Below, one piece after another: positions 19,991 through 29,831 of a stretch of DNA of 34,145 nt. The notes under the pieces are model-generated. The model saw nothing but the letters and a program-made list of their open reading frames with translations. It did not search any database and had not been told where the DNA came from. The stretch covers positions 1 to 34,145 of the forward strand of contig NZ_JFBD01000091.1 in NCBI RefSeq assembly GCF_000709085.1, in the 5' to 3' direction. The DNA comes from Virgibacillus alimentarius (lineage in GTDB: Bacteria; Bacillota; Bacilli; Bacillales; Amphibacillaceae). Each line of letters begins with the position of its first letter. Position 1 is the stretch's first letter. The translations under genes were made by a program, and so were the position numbers.

Positions 19991-20023
19991 TTTACCCTCT
20001 CCTTTTTCTATAAAATAATAAAT

Positions 20024-20048
20024 AAAAACCCTCTTCCTAAGAAGAGGG
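20024..20048 (-). terminator. Expression-platform terminator of the SAM riboswitch
   Basis: Perfect 8-base arms (20029-20036 and 20041-20048) around CTAA, with five T following on the minus strand. The 5' arm can instead pair with the AGAAGAG just after the aptamer, giving the expected antiterminator switch. Confidence 0.85.
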
Positions 20049-20066
20049 GGAAAAACTATTCTCTCT

Positions 20067-20178
20067 TCTCATCTACTAGGAAATATCCTGCAGGAATTAG
20101 CACCTTCATAAACTATTTAATCTAGCCTATGGGTTGCCGGGTATCATCGGGCCAGTCCCTCCACCACTCTGGATAAGA
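20067..20178 (-). promoter_or_regulatory. SAM-I (S-box) riboswitch
   Basis: On the minus strand the sequence runs TCTTATC, AGAGTGGTGGAGGGACTGGC, CCGATGATACCCGGCAACC, then GGTGCTAATTCCTGCAG and GATGAGA, the conserved order of the S-box aptamer. P1 pairs 20178-20172 with 20073-20067. It should switch off transcription when S-adenosylmethionine is plentiful. All parts look intact, yet no intact gene follows on this strand before the T-box promoter. Confidence 0.93.
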
Positions 20179-20211
20179 TTTATTTAATTTTATTAACTAA
20201 TGATAATTCAG

Positions 20212-20240
20212 AGTCTATCACAAGGATTTATTTCTGCCAA
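20212..20240 (-). promoter_or_regulatory. Possible sigma-A promoter of the SAM riboswitch
   Basis: TTGGCA (20240-20235), a 17-base spacer and TAGACT (20217-20212) on the minus strand, placing the start about 27 bases before the aptamer. Confidence 0.5.
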
Positions 20241-20314
20241 CACTGTTACTGTAAAAATATGAATATTTGTATATAAGGTCATGCATAATCTAGAGAGCTT
20301 TGAAGAAATTCTGT

Positions 20315-21331
20315 TCATCCCAAATAACGATGATAAAGTGTTTTGGCTTCCGATATATTCTTCGTTCCATGTATAAGTGTACGACCATCCTGAAATAGAA
20401 CGAGCCGCTTTTTTTCAACTGTAAAAGAAAGCAGAAATGGGTTTTGTTCTACCTTCCCCATAGATGACAATGTCTGAGCTATCGTTTCTAAATCACGTTT
20501 TTCTTTTTTGGCCGGACGAATTTGAACAGAATCTCTTCCACAAAGCACAGCTGATTTTGTTTGATTTTCATAATCAAGGAATGGGTACGTAGGATGAACG
20601 CCGCAGGAGGTGCAATCAGCTTTTCTTAAACTAGAAACATTGATTTTTGATTCTTCGTTTTTCCAAAGATCAAAGGATACTAATTTTTCTCTTCGTGCGC
20701 CCCAATCTTCTGTAAGTATTTTTAGTGCCTCGGCTGTTTGATACACTACGACCATATTAGCTGCAGGACTGATGATCCCCGCGGTATCACAGGTCAGTCC
20801 GCCAATAGGCACAGTTTCCATCAAACAATGTAAACATGGTGTTTGATTTGGAATAATTGTAAAACTAATACCATAGCTCCCGACACAAGAGCCATAAATC
20901 CAAGGCACCCCATATTTCTGTGAAATATCATTAATAATCATCCGAATATCAAAATTATCGGTAGCATCTATTATTAGATCAACATTTTCTATTAAGCTTT
21001 CAAATTCTTGCGGATCGACATCTAAAATATGGGCTTCTATTTCTACCTCAGAATTAACTTGTTGGAGCCGCTTTTTGGCAGCAATTGCTTTTGGTATACG
21101 CTCTATTGCGTCTGATTCAACAAATAGCTGTTGTCGTTGTAAATTACTCCATTCAACATAATCGCGATCCACTATCGTTATTTTTCCAACACCCCCGCGG
21201 ACAAGTGATTCCGCATTACCTGTGCCAAGAGCCCCTGCTCCCACGAGTAACACATGCTTTTTTTTTAGTCTTCTTTGTCCCTTTTCACCAATCGGAGCGA
21301 ACAGCGTTTGTCTGGAATAACGATCATTCAT
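20315..21331 (-). CDS. thiF: ThiF-family adenylyltransferase (ThiS activation)
   Basis: Adenylates the C-terminal Gly of ThiS so that sulfur can be loaded for thiazole synthesis. The 338 residues contain GAGALG at 31-36 in the ATP site, the Arg/Asp set in [13 protein letters not shown], zinc pairs Cys166/Cys169 and Cys240/Cys243, and Cys181 in TCDTAG. The C-terminal 90 residues past the zinc site are longer than in E. coli ThiF. Its ATG overlaps the thiG stop by four bases. It is the last gene of the thiazole operon. MoeB is closely related, but the context decides for ThiF. Confidence 0.93.
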   Translation of the reverse strand: MNDRYSRQTLFAPIGEKGQRRLKKKHVLLVGAGALGTGNAESLVRGGVGKITIVDRDYVEWSNLQRQQLFVESDAIERIPKAIAAKKRLQQVNSEVEIEAHILDVDPQEFESLIENVDLIIDATDNFDIRMIINDISQKYGVPWIYGSCVGSYGISFTIIPNQTPCLHCLMETVPIGGLTCDTAGIISPAANMVVVYQTAEALKILTEDWGARREKLVSFDLWKNEESKINVSSLRKADCTSCGVHPTYPFLDYENQTKSAVLCGRDSVQIRPAKKEKRDLETIAQTLSSMGKVEQNPFLLSFTVEKKRLVLFQDGRTLIHGTKNISEAKTLYHRYLG

Positions 21332-22095
21332 CCGATACTCAGCCCTTCCATTGGACTGCTTGCTGTTGCTGTTCGTTTTTTAGGAATTCTTCCAGCTTCA
21401 TAACCTAAGCGGCCCGCTTCAATTGCGAGTTTCATCGCTTTAGCCATTTTTACTGGGTCATCTGCAGCAGATACCGCTGTATTTAGTAACACAGCGTCAG
21501 CTCCTAATTCCATCGCTATTGCAGCATCAGCAGGAGAACCAATACCAGCGTCGACAATCACTGGAACCTTTGTTTGTTCAACAATAAAACGTAAATGAAG
21601 CGGATTAATAATTCCTTGACCTGATCCAATTGGTGAAGCTCCCGGCATGATCGCATGGGCACCAAGTTCTTCCAGTCTTTTAGCAAGCACAACATCATCA
21701 GAAGTATATGGCAGAACTGTAAAACCTTCTTTGAGCAGTTCCTCTGTTGCTTTTAATGTTTCCACAGGATCCGGAAGCAACGTCTTATCGCAACCAATAA
21801 CTTCTACTTTGATCATATCGCAAAGCCCTGAGGCTTGAGCTAGTTTAGCATGGCGTACTGCTTCTTGAGCTGTTTTTGCACCAGCTGTATTTGGTAGCAA
21901 GTTAACTTTATCTAAATCTATTTTTTCAAGAAAATTAGGTTGACTTGGTTCATAAATGTTCATGCGCCGGACAGTAAATGTTAAAATTTCAGATTCTGAT
22001 ACCTCTACGGCTTGTTTTTGAATATCAAAATTTGGATATTTTCCTGTTCCTAATAGTAATCTGGAATGAAATTGTTTATCGTTAATGGTTAGCAT
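21328..22095 (-). CDS. thiG: Thiazole synthase
   Basis: Builds the thiazole phosphate ring from deoxyxylulose 5-phosphate, dehydroglycine and ThiS thiocarboxylate. The 255-residue TIM barrel has the Schiff-base Lys96 in MIKVEVIG, the start motif [10 protein letters not shown] and the phosphate-binding [11 protein letters not shown] and [18 protein letters not shown] lies 8 bases before the ATG, inside the end of thiS. It sits in the classic thiO-thiS-thiG-thiF order. Confidence 0.97.
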   Translation of the reverse strand: MLTINDKQFHSRLLLGTGKYPNFDIQKQAVEVSESEILTFTVRRMNIYEPSQPNFLEKIDLDKVNLLPNTAGAKTAQEAVRHAKLAQASGLCDMIKVEVIGCDKTLLPDPVETLKATEELLKEGFTVLPYTSDDVVLAKRLEELGAHAIMPGASPIGSGQGIINPLHLRFIVEQTKVPVIVDAGIGSPADAAIAMELGADAVLLNTAVSAADDPVKMAKAMKLAIEAGRLGYEAGRIPKKRTATASSPMEGLSIG

Positions 22096-22096
22096 C

Positions 22097-22300
22097 TCAA
22101 CCGCCTCCTACAAATTGGACTAATTCTATTTTGTCACCTTCAAAAATTTGAGTTTTTTCATGTGCATTTTTATCTAAAATCGTGTCATTATGTTCCACAA
22201 TGATGACAGGGTTGTTTATGTTAAAATGATCAATAACTCCTTTAATTGTACGCACCGAATCAGGTACAGTTACAACCTCCCCGTTTACTCGCAGATTCAC
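22097..22300 (-). CDS. thiS: Sulfur carrier protein ThiS
   Basis: A 67-residue ubiquitin-like carrier that brings sulfur to ThiG as a C-terminal thiocarboxylate. It ends in VQFVGGG, the required Gly-Gly tail. The start is GTG with AGGAGGT six bases upstream. It lies one base before thiG and 32 bases after thiO. Confidence 0.95.
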   Translation of the reverse strand: MNLRVNGEVVTVPDSVRTIKGVIDHFNINNPVIIVEHNDTILDKNAHEKTQIFEGDKIELVQFVGGG

Positions 22301-22332
22301 TTGCTCACCTCCTCTACACTACGTTGTTTTAT

Positions 22333-23421
22333 TTAAAAAGGGGCTTCTATTTCCTCTCCCTCAAGAAGTTTGGCCATATTTAACCCGGTAATAGGTGCAA
22401 GAAGTATTCCATTCCGGTAGTGACCTGTAGCAATCGATAATCCCTCAAACAGCGGGTGTCTTCCCATGTATGGTGTTTTATCAGCTGTTTGCGGCCGAAT
22501 CCCAGCCCAAGATTTTTCCCACTGTGCACAGGTTAATTCCGGAATCAGTTTGATAGCGCGCTGCATAAGCTGAACGAGGCCCTCTAAATGAACCGATTCA
22601 TCAAATGTATTTGCTTCTTCGGTCGCTCCAATAACTAGCCTTCCATCTGGTTTTGGCACAATATAACAACCTTTTGAGAATATCGTTCGTATAACCGGGC
22701 TCTTTTTAACCCGGACGGAAAAACATTCTCCTTTTACTGGATACGTGTTCAACTTTATCCCTAATTGACTTAGTAATTGTTCACTCCACGCCCCCCCTGT
22801 TATAACTGTTTCATCGGCAAATATTTTGCCTATCATCGTTTGAACGCCTATGATTCTATTTGTTTCTTTAATAAAACCACAAACCTCCGTATGTTCCATC
22901 ATTTCTGCTCCCAGACCTATAGCAGCATGAGCTAATGCTCTAGATAGATTTGGTGGGGAAACATTTCCATCGTTTGGGATATACATAGCCCCTTTTATAT
23001 ACTCAGAAAGGGAAGGTTCCCACTCTCTTAATTCGTTTGGAGCTATCCAAGATGCACTTTCACCTAGCTTTTTCTGAATGGATATGATGGATGCTAGTGA
23101 AGCAGCTTCTGCATCCGTTTTCGCTATTTTAAATATCCCATTTTGTACGAGTTGAATATCTATTCCTGTCAATTCTTTTAATTCCTCTGCAAGTTTTGGA
23201 AACATTCCCCTGCTTTTTCTAGCTAAGCGGAATAATGGGCTATCTTTTTCCAATTCTGATTGCGCACCCAGCATTCCCGCTGCAGCACTTGATGCTTTGC
23301 TGGCTAGCTTATTTTTCTCCAGCAGCAGCACGTTTCTTCCTCGCTTACTTAATTGGTAAGCAATGGAACTCCCAATAACTCCGCCTCCAACGACAATCAC
23401 ATCATAATGTTTTTTCATCAT
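22333..23421 (-). CDS. thiO: Glycine oxidase
   Basis: FAD enzyme that oxidises glycine to the iminoacetate used by ThiG. The 362 residues begin with the dinucleotide-binding motif VVGGGVIGSSIAYQLS and end with GHYRNGILLAPITG, typical of DAO-family glycine oxidases. The ATG at 23421 directly follows the tenI stop; a second ATG is the next codon. The ribosome site is weak (GAAGGCG), so coupling to tenI is likely. Confidence 0.95.
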   Translation of the reverse strand: MMKKHYDVIVVGGGVIGSSIAYQLSKRGRNVLLLEKNKLASKASSAAAGMLGAQSELEKDSPLFRLARKSRGMFPKLAEELKELTGIDIQLVQNGIFKIAKTDAEAASLASIISIQKKLGESASWIAPNELREWEPSLSEYIKGAMYIPNDGNVSPPNLSRALAHAAIGLGAEMMEHTEVCGFIKETNRIIGVQTMIGKIFADETVITGGAWSEQLLSQLGIKLNTYPVKGECFSVRVKKSPVIRTIFSKGCYIVPKPDGRLVIGATEEANTFDESVHLEGLVQLMQRAIKLIPELTCAQWEKSWAGIRPQTADKTPYMGRHPLFEGLSIATGHYRNGILLAPITGLNMAKLLEGEEIEAPF

Positions 23422-24075
23422 TCACTTCGCCTTCTCTAAACTTTTTCTATATGCTAATGTAGCTTGTATAGGATTCTTTGCGAGTAAAACCCCTGATAGA
23501 ACTGCAATCCCTCTAGCACCTGCTTTAATTACTTCTCCCGTATTTTCAGGAGTAATACCACCAATAGCTATGACTGGCACCTTGACGGTACTTGTAATTT
23601 CTTGTAATTTTTCAAGTCCTCTAGGAGGTATACCAGGTTTTGATTGTGTATTAAAAATATGACCATAAAACAAGTAATTTGCACCTTTTTCCTCCGCTAA
23701 TATTGCTTGCTCCACTGAATGAGTTGAACAACCAATTTGCAATGATGGAAACGCTCCTTTTACCAAAGCAATATCTGCGCTATGATGTGTGAGCTGCACA
23801 CCAATTGTTTGCATGATGTATGCAATATCAATACGGTCATTAATAATGATCTTTTCTTGCGGAACTCCTTTATCTATTAATGTTTGGACAACATTCACTA
23901 TTTCCTTTGCAGACCAATTTTTTTCACGTATATGGACCCTATCAACATATTCATGAATCGTTTGTAGAATGCCAGTAAAAGTTTCAGCAGATTGTTGTCC
24001 TGTTGAGATAAGATGTAATTGTTTAGTGAATGGAATCACCTCCCGTTCTGGAATCGTAAACTTTTGTCTTATCAA
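23422..24075 (-). CDS. tenI: Thiazole tautomerase TenI
   Basis: Aromatises the thiazole product of ThiG; related to ThiE but lacking its pyrophosphate chemistry. The family reading is supported by HIREKNWSA, VQLTHHSA, FYGHIFNT (with the tautomerase His), and VIAIGGITPENTGEV. The start is uncertain. A fine GGGAGGTGATTCC site lies inside the 5' end (residues 11-15 of the long form), but no ATG, GTG or TTG follows at correct spacing. The form given begins at TTG 24075, which has no ribosome site and adds about 17 residues compared with B. subtilis TenI. First gene of the TPP-controlled operon. Confidence 0.87.
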   Translation of the reverse strand: MIRQKFTIPEREVIPFTKQLHLISTGQQSAETFTGILQTIHEYVDRVHIREKNWSAKEIVNVVQTLIDKGVPQEKIIINDRIDIAYIMQTIGVQLTHHSADIALVKGAFPSLQIGCSTHSVEQAILAEEKGANYLFYGHIFNTQSKPGIPPRGLEKLQEITSTVKVPVIAIGGITPENTGEVIKAGARGIAVLSGVLLAKNPIQATLAYRKSLEKAK

Positions 24076-24097
24076 CGGAAATGACTTTTATATAAAC

Positions 24098-24138
24098 AAA
24101 AAACCACTTCCGTTACGCACAGCGCATAAGGAAGTGGT
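24098..24138 (-). terminator. Terminator of the TPP riboswitch
   Basis: ACCACTTCC and GGAAGTGGT arms (24103-24111, 24130-24138) pair perfectly, extended by inner GCGC pairing, and are followed on the minus strand by six T. It lies between the TPP aptamer and tenI. Confidence 0.88.
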
Positions 24139-24213
24139 TTCAGATTTTTAACATAACAAATAATTACACATACTAAACATATGTATAACATTCGATGTAA
24201 TCCTCAACACGTT

Positions 24214-24302
24214 ACTTCCCTACGCTGGCTTCAACCAGATCAGGTTCAAAGAGTCCCAAAGTAATCACTTTGATCTCAGCCTTTTTAAAAGGCACCCCCA
24301 GT
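24214..24302 (-). promoter_or_regulatory. TPP riboswitch (THI element)
   Basis: On the minus strand GGGGGTGC, CTGAGA, CTCTTTGAACCTGATCTGGT and CCAGCGTAGGGAAG occur in the standard THI-box order. Thiamin pyrophosphate binding would favour the terminator downstream and stop transcription of tenI-thiOSGF. Confidence 0.95.
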
Positions 24303-24345
24303 GTTTATACTCAATATCTAGTTTTAATTTTTAATGTCTACTATT

Positions 24346-24373
24346 AGTCTAACATGTTTTAATTATGTGTCAA
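24346..24373 (-). promoter_or_regulatory. Sigma-A promoter of the thi operon
   Basis: Perfect TTGACA (24373-24368), a 16-base spacer and TAGACT (24351-24346) on the minus strand, starting transcription about 40 bases before the TPP aptamer. Confidence 0.65.
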
Positions 24374-24409
24374 TTACAAACGTTTTCGCTTTATATTAGG
24401 AAATTTCTA

Positions 24410-24438
24410 TTGACAGGATAATTGTTACGCTTTATTCT
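24410..24438 (+). promoter_or_regulatory. Sigma-A promoter of the bio operon
   Basis: TTGACA (24410-24415), a 17-base spacer and TATTCT (24433-24438). The BirA operator begins two bases downstream, so repressor and polymerase would compete. Confidence 0.75.
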
Positions 24439-24439
24439 A

Positions 24440-24475
24440 CTATTGTAAACCTTATTTTTTTAAAGTTAACAATAG
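24440..24475 (+). promoter_or_regulatory. BirA (biotin) operator
   Basis: CTATTGTAAAC and GTTAACAATAG form an inverted repeat separated by 14 bases, matching the BirA box consensus TTGTTAAC-spacer-GTTAACAA with one change. It covers the transcription start of bioW; biotinyl-AMP-bound BirA would shut the operon. Confidence 0.88.
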
Positions 24476-24486
24476 AAGGAGGTGTA

Positions 24487-25263
24487 ATGCTTATTTACAC
24501 AAGCGAAAAATACTTCAGCATCAGGATGAGAGCTTCAAAATATGCATCCTCAGAGCAAGATGAAAAACATATTTCCGGAGGCGAAGCTCTGTGTACATAC
24601 GATAAAATAAAAGATACGGTAAATACACTGTTGGATAAAGCCTTATCTCATTCAAGGGGAGATCCTGATTTTATGCAGATACAATTTGATGTATTAAATG
24701 ATCCCATTAAAAAAATCAATCCTTTATTCGTCTCTAATAATTCAGTGAATTCGGATAAAACAGGAAGGGAATTGGCATTAAAGTTTCTCGTTCAATCTGG
24801 GGTTTCAGAAAAAGCTATTGCAAAGGGATATCAACATTTAATAGATCAATCTGAATTAAGAGGAGCCATTTTAATTGATTACCAATCAGGTGAACGGGTT
24901 GATAACTCAAACGAACGTGGAATACGTGTATCTAGGATGGACTGGTTGCAATCAGATTTTGAAAGATGGGCTGCATTTTATAACCTCCCAACAAATCCAA
25001 GACTAAAAGAAGCACTCGTTCTTGCTACGAAAGTGAATGATCACCCTTTAGCCATTGCAGAATTATGTTGGTCAGATGATCCCGGCTATATAACTGGTTA
25101 CGTAGCCAGTAAAAGATTAGGTTATCAGCGAATTACGAAAATGAAGTCTCCTGGTGATGAGCAAGGATGCAGAATTTTCTTTATTGATGGAACAAAATAT
25201 ACAAATTCTTATATTCATTACTTGCAAAAGCAACCAATTTTAATTTCTTGGAGGGATAAATAA
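24487..25263 (+). CDS. bioW: 6-carboxyhexanoate-CoA ligase (pimeloyl-CoA synthetase)
   Basis: Activates pimelate to pimeloyl-CoA for biotin synthesis. The 258 residues match B. subtilis BioW closely: [61 protein letters not shown] and GCRIFFIDG. The ATG at 24487 follows AGGAGG by only four bases; no better start is near. It is the first gene after the BirA operator and abuts bioA. Confidence 0.97.
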   Translation: MLIYTSEKYFSIRMRASKYASSEQDEKHISGGEALCTYDKIKDTVNTLLDKALSHSRGDPDFMQIQFDVLNDPIKKINPLFVSNNSVNSDKTGRELALKFLVQSGVSEKAIAKGYQHLIDQSELRGAILIDYQSGERVDNSNERGIRVSRMDWLQSDFERWAAFYNLPTNPRLKEALVLATKVNDHPLAIAELCWSDDPGYITGYVASKRLGYQRITKMKSPGDEQGCRIFFIDGTKYTNSYIHYLQKQPILISWRDK

Positions 25264-26621
25264 TGACAAAAACATTACTGGAAAAAAGTAAGGAACATTT
25301 ATGGTTACCTTTTACGCAAATGAAAGATTATGAAAAGGATCCCCTCATTATTGAGAGTGGAAATGGAGTTAAATTAAAGGATATCGATGGGAAAGAATAT
25401 TATGATGGTTTTTCATCTGTCTGGCTTAATGTTCATGGTCACCGTAAAAAAGAATTAGATGATGCAATAAAAAAGCAATTAAATAAAATTGCGCATTCCA
25501 CATTGCTTGGGATGACAAATGTACCTGCAACAGAACTAGCTGAGAAATTAATTGAGATTACTCCAGAACAATTAACACGCGTATTTTATTCAGACAGCGG
25601 TGCAGAAGCTATTGAAATTGCACTTAAAATGGCATACCAATATTGGAAAAATGAAGGATACCAAAAGAAAAGAAAGTTTATATCAATGAACAATGGCTAT
25701 CACGGTGACACCATAGGTGCTGTAAGTGTAGGGTCAGTAGAGCTTTTCCACCAAGTATACGGTCCTTTAATGTTTGATAGTTTTAAAGCACCTATCCCAA
25801 ATGTATATCGGTCCAACAGTGAAAATCCAGACCAATGCCGCGATGAATGTTTAAATATTCTCGAGCAATTACTTATTGAAAATTATCAAGATATAGCAGG
25901 ATTAACAATTGAGGCCATGGTTCAAGGAGCCGCAGGTATGATTGTTATGCCTGATGGATTTTTATCGGGGGTGAGAGAGCTTTGTACAAAGTACGATGTA
26001 CTTATGATCGTGGATGAAGTTGCGACTGGCTTTGGCCGTACCGGTAAAATGTTTGCTTGTGAACATGAGGGAATCCAGCCTGATCTAATGACAGTCGGTA
26101 AGGGAATTACAGGAGGTTATTTACCAATATCTGCAACATTTACAACAGAGGATATATATAACGCTTTTTACGATGATTATGAAAAGCTAAAAACACTTTT
26201 CCATGGACATTCTTATACCGGAAATCAACTTGGGTGTGCAGTAGCGATTGAAAATTTGCGGTTATTTGAATCAGAAAAAATCATCGATCGTGTAAACGAA
26301 AAAGCAGAAGAAGTGAAAACATTACTGTATGACCTAGAACTACTTCCCCATGTAGGTGAAATAAGACAACTTGGATTAATATGTGGGATAGAATTAGTTA
26401 AAAACAAAAAAACAAAGGAACCGTTCCCTTTCAATAGTCGAGTAGGATATCATGTTTCACTAAAAATGAGGGAATTAGGAATGATAACAAGACCGATGGG
26501 AGATGTCATCGTTTTTATGCCGCCATTTGCAAGCAGTAGTGATGAATTAACTGAAATGGTGAAAATCATGAAGAACGCGATTGTTGAAGTAACACAAGGA
26601 GCAGCTACAATTGACGCTTGA
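25263..26621 (+). CDS. bioA: 7,8-diaminopelargonic acid aminotransferase
   Basis: Makes 7,8-diaminopelargonate from 7-keto-8-aminopelargonate. The 452 residues show [46 protein letters not shown] and the PLP Lys280 in [11 protein letters not shown]. It is very like the B. subtilis enzyme, which uses lysine rather than S-adenosylmethionine as amino donor and is therefore also called BioK. The donor here is inferred from that likeness. Start and stop overlap bioW and bioF. Confidence 0.96.
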   Translation: MTKTLLEKSKEHLWLPFTQMKDYEKDPLIIESGNGVKLKDIDGKEYYDGFSSVWLNVHGHRKKELDDAIKKQLNKIAHSTLLGMTNVPATELAEKLIEITPEQLTRVFYSDSGAEAIEIALKMAYQYWKNEGYQKKRKFISMNNGYHGDTIGAVSVGSVELFHQVYGPLMFDSFKAPIPNVYRSNSENPDQCRDECLNILEQLLIENYQDIAGLTIEAMVQGAAGMIVMPDGFLSGVRELCTKYDVLMIVDEVATGFGRTGKMFACEHEGIQPDLMTVGKGITGGYLPISATFTTEDIYNAFYDDYEKLKTLFHGHSYTGNQLGCAVAIENLRLFESEKIIDRVNEKAEEVKTLLYDLELLPHVGEIRQLGLICGIELVKNKKTKEPFPFNSRVGYHVSLKMRELGMITRPMGDVIVFMPPFASSSDELTEMVKIMKNAIVEVTQGAATIDA

Positions 26622-27780
26622 TCAATGGCTCACCCAACGTCTCGAAAAGACAAAAAATGCTGGTTTATATCGACAGTTGCGAATCATGCATCATGGACCT
26701 CGCCCTCAAATGCTGGTAAACCAAAAAGATGTGCTTGTGTTCTCATCAAACAATTACTTAGGAATGGCTAATAAAAAAGAATTAATTGATGCTGCCAAAA
26801 TCGCTTTAATTGAATTTGGAGTAGGAAGTAGTGGTTCACAATTAACAACAGGTCATTCGTATTGGCATCACAAGCTCGAAAATCGTATCACTACATTTAA
26901 GAAAACAGAATCTACGCTTCTTTTCTCAAGTGGTTATTTAGCGAACATCGGTGTCTTATCAACCGTTCCTGAAGAAGGCGATATTATTTTAAGTGATCAG
27001 CTGAACCATGCCAGTATTATTGATGGATGCCGTTTATCAAAAGCTGACACAGTGATTTATAAACATGTTGACATGATGGATCTTGAAAATAAATTGAAAA
27101 GGACATCTAACTATAAAAGACGATTTATTATCACAGATGGTGTATTTAGCATGGACGGGAACATAGCACCATTAGATAAAATTGTTGCATTAGCAAATCG
27201 TTATGACACCTTTGTCATTGTAGATGATGCACATGCGACAGGAGTCCTTGGTAAAAATGGACGGGGAACCAATGAATATTTTGACGTTGAACCTGATATC
27301 GTCATTGGTACCATGAGTAAAGCAATAGGAACGGAAGGTGGCTTTGTTACAGGTTCAAAAACATCCATCGATTTTTTACTAAACCACGCAAGGAGTTTTA
27401 TTTTTCAAACGGCAATTGCCCCTGTCATTTGTGCAGCATCCTATACAGCAATAAATAGGATAGAAGAAGATAAAAAACAACGCTCCCTTTTGCTAAAAAA
27501 AATAAAGACGGTAAAAACAACACTTACAGAAATGGGATATGAAGTAAGAGGGGGAGAAACACCTATTATACCGGTATTGATTGGGAGTGCCGAAAAAGCA
27601 GTGCTATTTGCTGATAAACTTTATGAAAGAGGCATTTATGCCCCTGCTATTCGCCCGCCAAGTGTACCATATGGACAAAGTAGAATCCGACTAACGATCA
27701 CGACAGAACATACGGAAGAAAACATCAAAAAGTTGTTACTATCATTTAAAGAAATAGGAAAAGAGTTGAATATCATATGA
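26611..27780 (+). CDS. bioF: 8-amino-7-oxononanoate synthase
   Basis: PLP-dependent condensation of alanine and pimeloyl-CoA. The 389 residues carry [10 protein letters not shown], the glycine-rich [24 protein letters not shown] and Lys237 in [12 protein letters not shown]. The start is a TTG inside the end of bioA with AAGGAG nine bases upstream; it overlaps bioD by four bases at the other end. Glycine C-acetyltransferase is related, but the bio context is decisive. Confidence 0.96.
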   Translation: MTLDQWLTQRLEKTKNAGLYRQLRIMHHGPRPQMLVNQKDVLVFSSNNYLGMANKKELIDAAKIALIEFGVGSSGSQLTTGHSYWHHKLENRITTFKKTESTLLFSSGYLANIGVLSTVPEEGDIILSDQLNHASIIDGCRLSKADTVIYKHVDMMDLENKLKRTSNYKRRFIITDGVFSMDGNIAPLDKIVALANRYDTFVIVDDAHATGVLGKNGRGTNEYFDVEPDIVIGTMSKAIGTEGGFVTGSKTSIDFLLNHARSFIFQTAIAPVICAASYTAINRIEEDKKQRSLLLKKIKTVKTTLTEMGYEVRGGETPIIPVLIGSAEKAVLFADKLYERGIYAPAIRPPSVPYGQSRIRLTITTEHTEENIKKLLLSFKEIGKELNII

Positions 27781-28478
27781 AAGGATTTTTCATAACAGGT
27801 ACTGATACGGATGTCGGAAAAACATTAATTTCATCTGGTCTTGCAGCTATATTCAAGGAAAAAAATATGGATATAGGTGTATACAAACCCTTGTTAAGTG
27901 GTGCTTCGCGGTATCATCCTAATAGTGACACAAGTCTTCTTAAGGAAATGGCACAGACCAAACTGTCGAATGCATCGATCACGCCCTTTCAATTTAAAGA
28001 GCCATTAGCGCCCTATGTAGCTGCTAAGTTAGAAGGACGAAGCATTTATTTAGAGGATGTCGTAGCACACTGGAAAAAGATCCAAAAAAAGCATGATTAT
28101 TTCATAGTTGAAGGTGCCGGTGGTATATCTGTACCATTGGGTGAAGATTTTTTAGTCAGCCATTTAATTCAAGAATTACAACTTCCAATCATAATCGTTG
28201 CCCGTTCAGACCTTGGTACTTTCAATCATACATTTTTAACAGTACAATACGCTAAAGAAATGAAACTGAACATTGCTGGCATCATCATAAATGGAATAGA
28301 CGATCCACCTAATCTCGCTGAAAAAACAAATCCAAATTTAATCGAATCTTTTTGTAAAGTACCAATCCTGGGTATTTTACCAAAAATGCAAGTAGTTGAT
28401 GCACAAGATTTTAAACAAATTATAAAAGACAATATTGACACCGCTTCACTTATTCATCAAATGCAACAGAACGGATGA
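27777..28478 (+). CDS. bioD: Dethiobiotin synthetase
   Basis: ATP-dependent ureido-ring closure from diaminopelargonate and CO2. The 233 residues start with the P-loop GTDTDVGKT at 8-16; KPLLSG and VEGAGGISVPL are the substrate and Mg regions. Its ATG overlaps the bioF stop (ATGA). In B. subtilis bioB follows here; in this window the next gene, after 36 bases, is bioI. Confidence 0.96.
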   Translation: MKGFFITGTDTDVGKTLISSGLAAIFKEKNMDIGVYKPLLSGASRYHPNSDTSLLKEMAQTKLSNASITPFQFKEPLAPYVAAKLEGRSIYLEDVVAHWKKIQKKHDYFIVEGAGGISVPLGEDFLVSHLIQELQLPIIIVARSDLGTFNHTFLTVQYAKEMKLNIAGIIINGIDDPPNLAEKTNPNLIESFCKVPILGILPKMQVVDAQDFKQIIKDNIDTASLIHQMQQNG

Positions 28479-28514
28479 TTGAAAATTATTTAAATCAATG
28501 AATGGAGGATTTTC

Positions 28515-29729
28515 ATGTCAAGCCCCAATCATTTAACGAGGGAAGATCTAATTTCTTTCCCTCTAAATACGCATCAATTTATCAACAATCCTTATCCGAC
28601 CTACAGCCATATACAGTCCATACATCCGGTGTATTGGAACGCTAAACGAAAATACCGCGGATGGTTTATAACCGGCTACAACGAAGCAAAAACAGCTCTA
28701 AAGGATAGCCGGTTAGAGAACCGAATTCCTTTACCTGTAATGACAAAGAAATACCAACATCTAAGAAAGCTACTGACAAATATGTTACTCTATAAAAATC
28801 AAATGGACCATATCAGGATTCGCAAAATAGTCAGCAAAGCTTTTTCTCCAAGGAGGATTAGTTATTATCAACCTTATATAAAGAATACCGTTCATGAACT
28901 ACTAGAAGACTGCACAAAACAAAGGAAAAAAACGATTGATATCATTTCTGATTTTGCATTTCCATTAACTAGTCTTGTGATCGCTAAACTATTAGGCATA
29001 CCCGAAAAAGAAAGACACCATTTTAGAAAATGGGCTATTCAATTAGTTAAAACGATTGATTTATCCCGGTCAAAGGTAGATATACAAAAGGGAGAATATC
29101 TCATTGAAAGATTAATGAAGTACTTTCAACATCTTATTCATGAAAAAACGAATAACCCTGAGCATGACTTAATCAGTTTATTGATAAAGGATGAACAACT
29201 AACAGAAGAGGAATTGATTGCAACCTGTATTCTACTCGTTATTGCTGGTCATGAAACAACCGTTAATTTAATCTGTAATAGCATTTATTCATTGCTAAAA
29301 CACCCTGATCAATTGTTAAAATTGCAAGAAAATCCAAATTTGATTGACACAGCCATCGAAGAATTTTTACGTTACGAGAGCCCTACACAATTAACTGCTC
29401 GTATAGCCTCTGAAGATATGGAATTAGGTGGAAAATCTATAAAAAGTGGGGAACATATATACATATTATTAGGGGCCGCTAATCGAGATCCTAATACATT
29501 TTATCTTCCTGACACACTTGATATAACAAGAAAACCTAACCCTCATCTTTCCTTTGGCCATGGTGCCCACTTCTGTATTGGGGCTTCACTTGCCCGGATG
29601 GAGGCAAAAATAGCACTTCTTGCACTAATACAACAAAAGCCTAACATAAAACTACAATCCGATAATATACAATGGCGAAGGCTTATTGGTTTCAGAGCAT
29701 TAGCGAAGCTTCCGGTTATTGTTGATTAA
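28515..29729 (+). CDS. bioI: Cytochrome P450 of biotin synthesis (BioI)
   Basis: Cleaves long-chain acyl-ACP to pimelate-type precursors. The 404 residues have the I-helix AGHETT at 244-249, ExxR in EEFLRYESP, and the heme loop FGHGAHFC with Cys354. It parallels B. subtilis BioI (CYP107H) along its length, including FGHG, PSP-like NPHLSFG and the closing FRALAKLPV. GGAGG precedes the ATG. It is the last gene of the bio operon. With bioW also present, the strain can use both free pimelate and acyl-ACP. Confidence 0.95.
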   Translation: MSSPNHLTREDLISFPLNTHQFINNPYPTYSHIQSIHPVYWNAKRKYRGWFITGYNEAKTALKDSRLENRIPLPVMTKKYQHLRKLLTNMLLYKNQMDHIRIRKIVSKAFSPRRISYYQPYIKNTVHELLEDCTKQRKKTIDIISDFAFPLTSLVIAKLLGIPEKERHHFRKWAIQLVKTIDLSRSKVDIQKGEYLIERLMKYFQHLIHEKTNNPEHDLISLLIKDEQLTEEELIATCILLVIAGHETTVNLICNSIYSLLKHPDQLLKLQENPNLIDTAIEEFLRYESPTQLTARIASEDMELGGKSIKSGEHIYILLGAANRDPNTFYLPDTLDITRKPNPHLSFGHGAHFCIGASLARMEAKIALLALIQQKPNIKLQSDNIQWRRLIGFRALAKLPVIVD

Positions 29730-29746
29730 TTGAAAGTTCATTACAA

Positions 29747-29783
29747 ACGATACAAGTTAAGTTTATAGCTTAACTTGTATCGT
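29747..29783. terminator. 15-bp hairpin between bioI and the EamA gene
   Basis: Arms 29747-29761 and 29769-29783 are exact complements around a seven-base loop. The T tract is poor on both sides (CTTCC on plus, TTTGTAATG on minus). Placed between convergent genes it probably stops both. Confidence 0.65.
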
Positions 29784-29831
29784 CTTCCAATGATAAGAAT
29801 TGCTATTATTTGAAAACAATAAAGCTGCTGC

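Noticed and set aside
24095-24145. GC-rich hairpin as a second riboswitch
   Set aside because: It is fully explained as the terminator of the TPP riboswitch.
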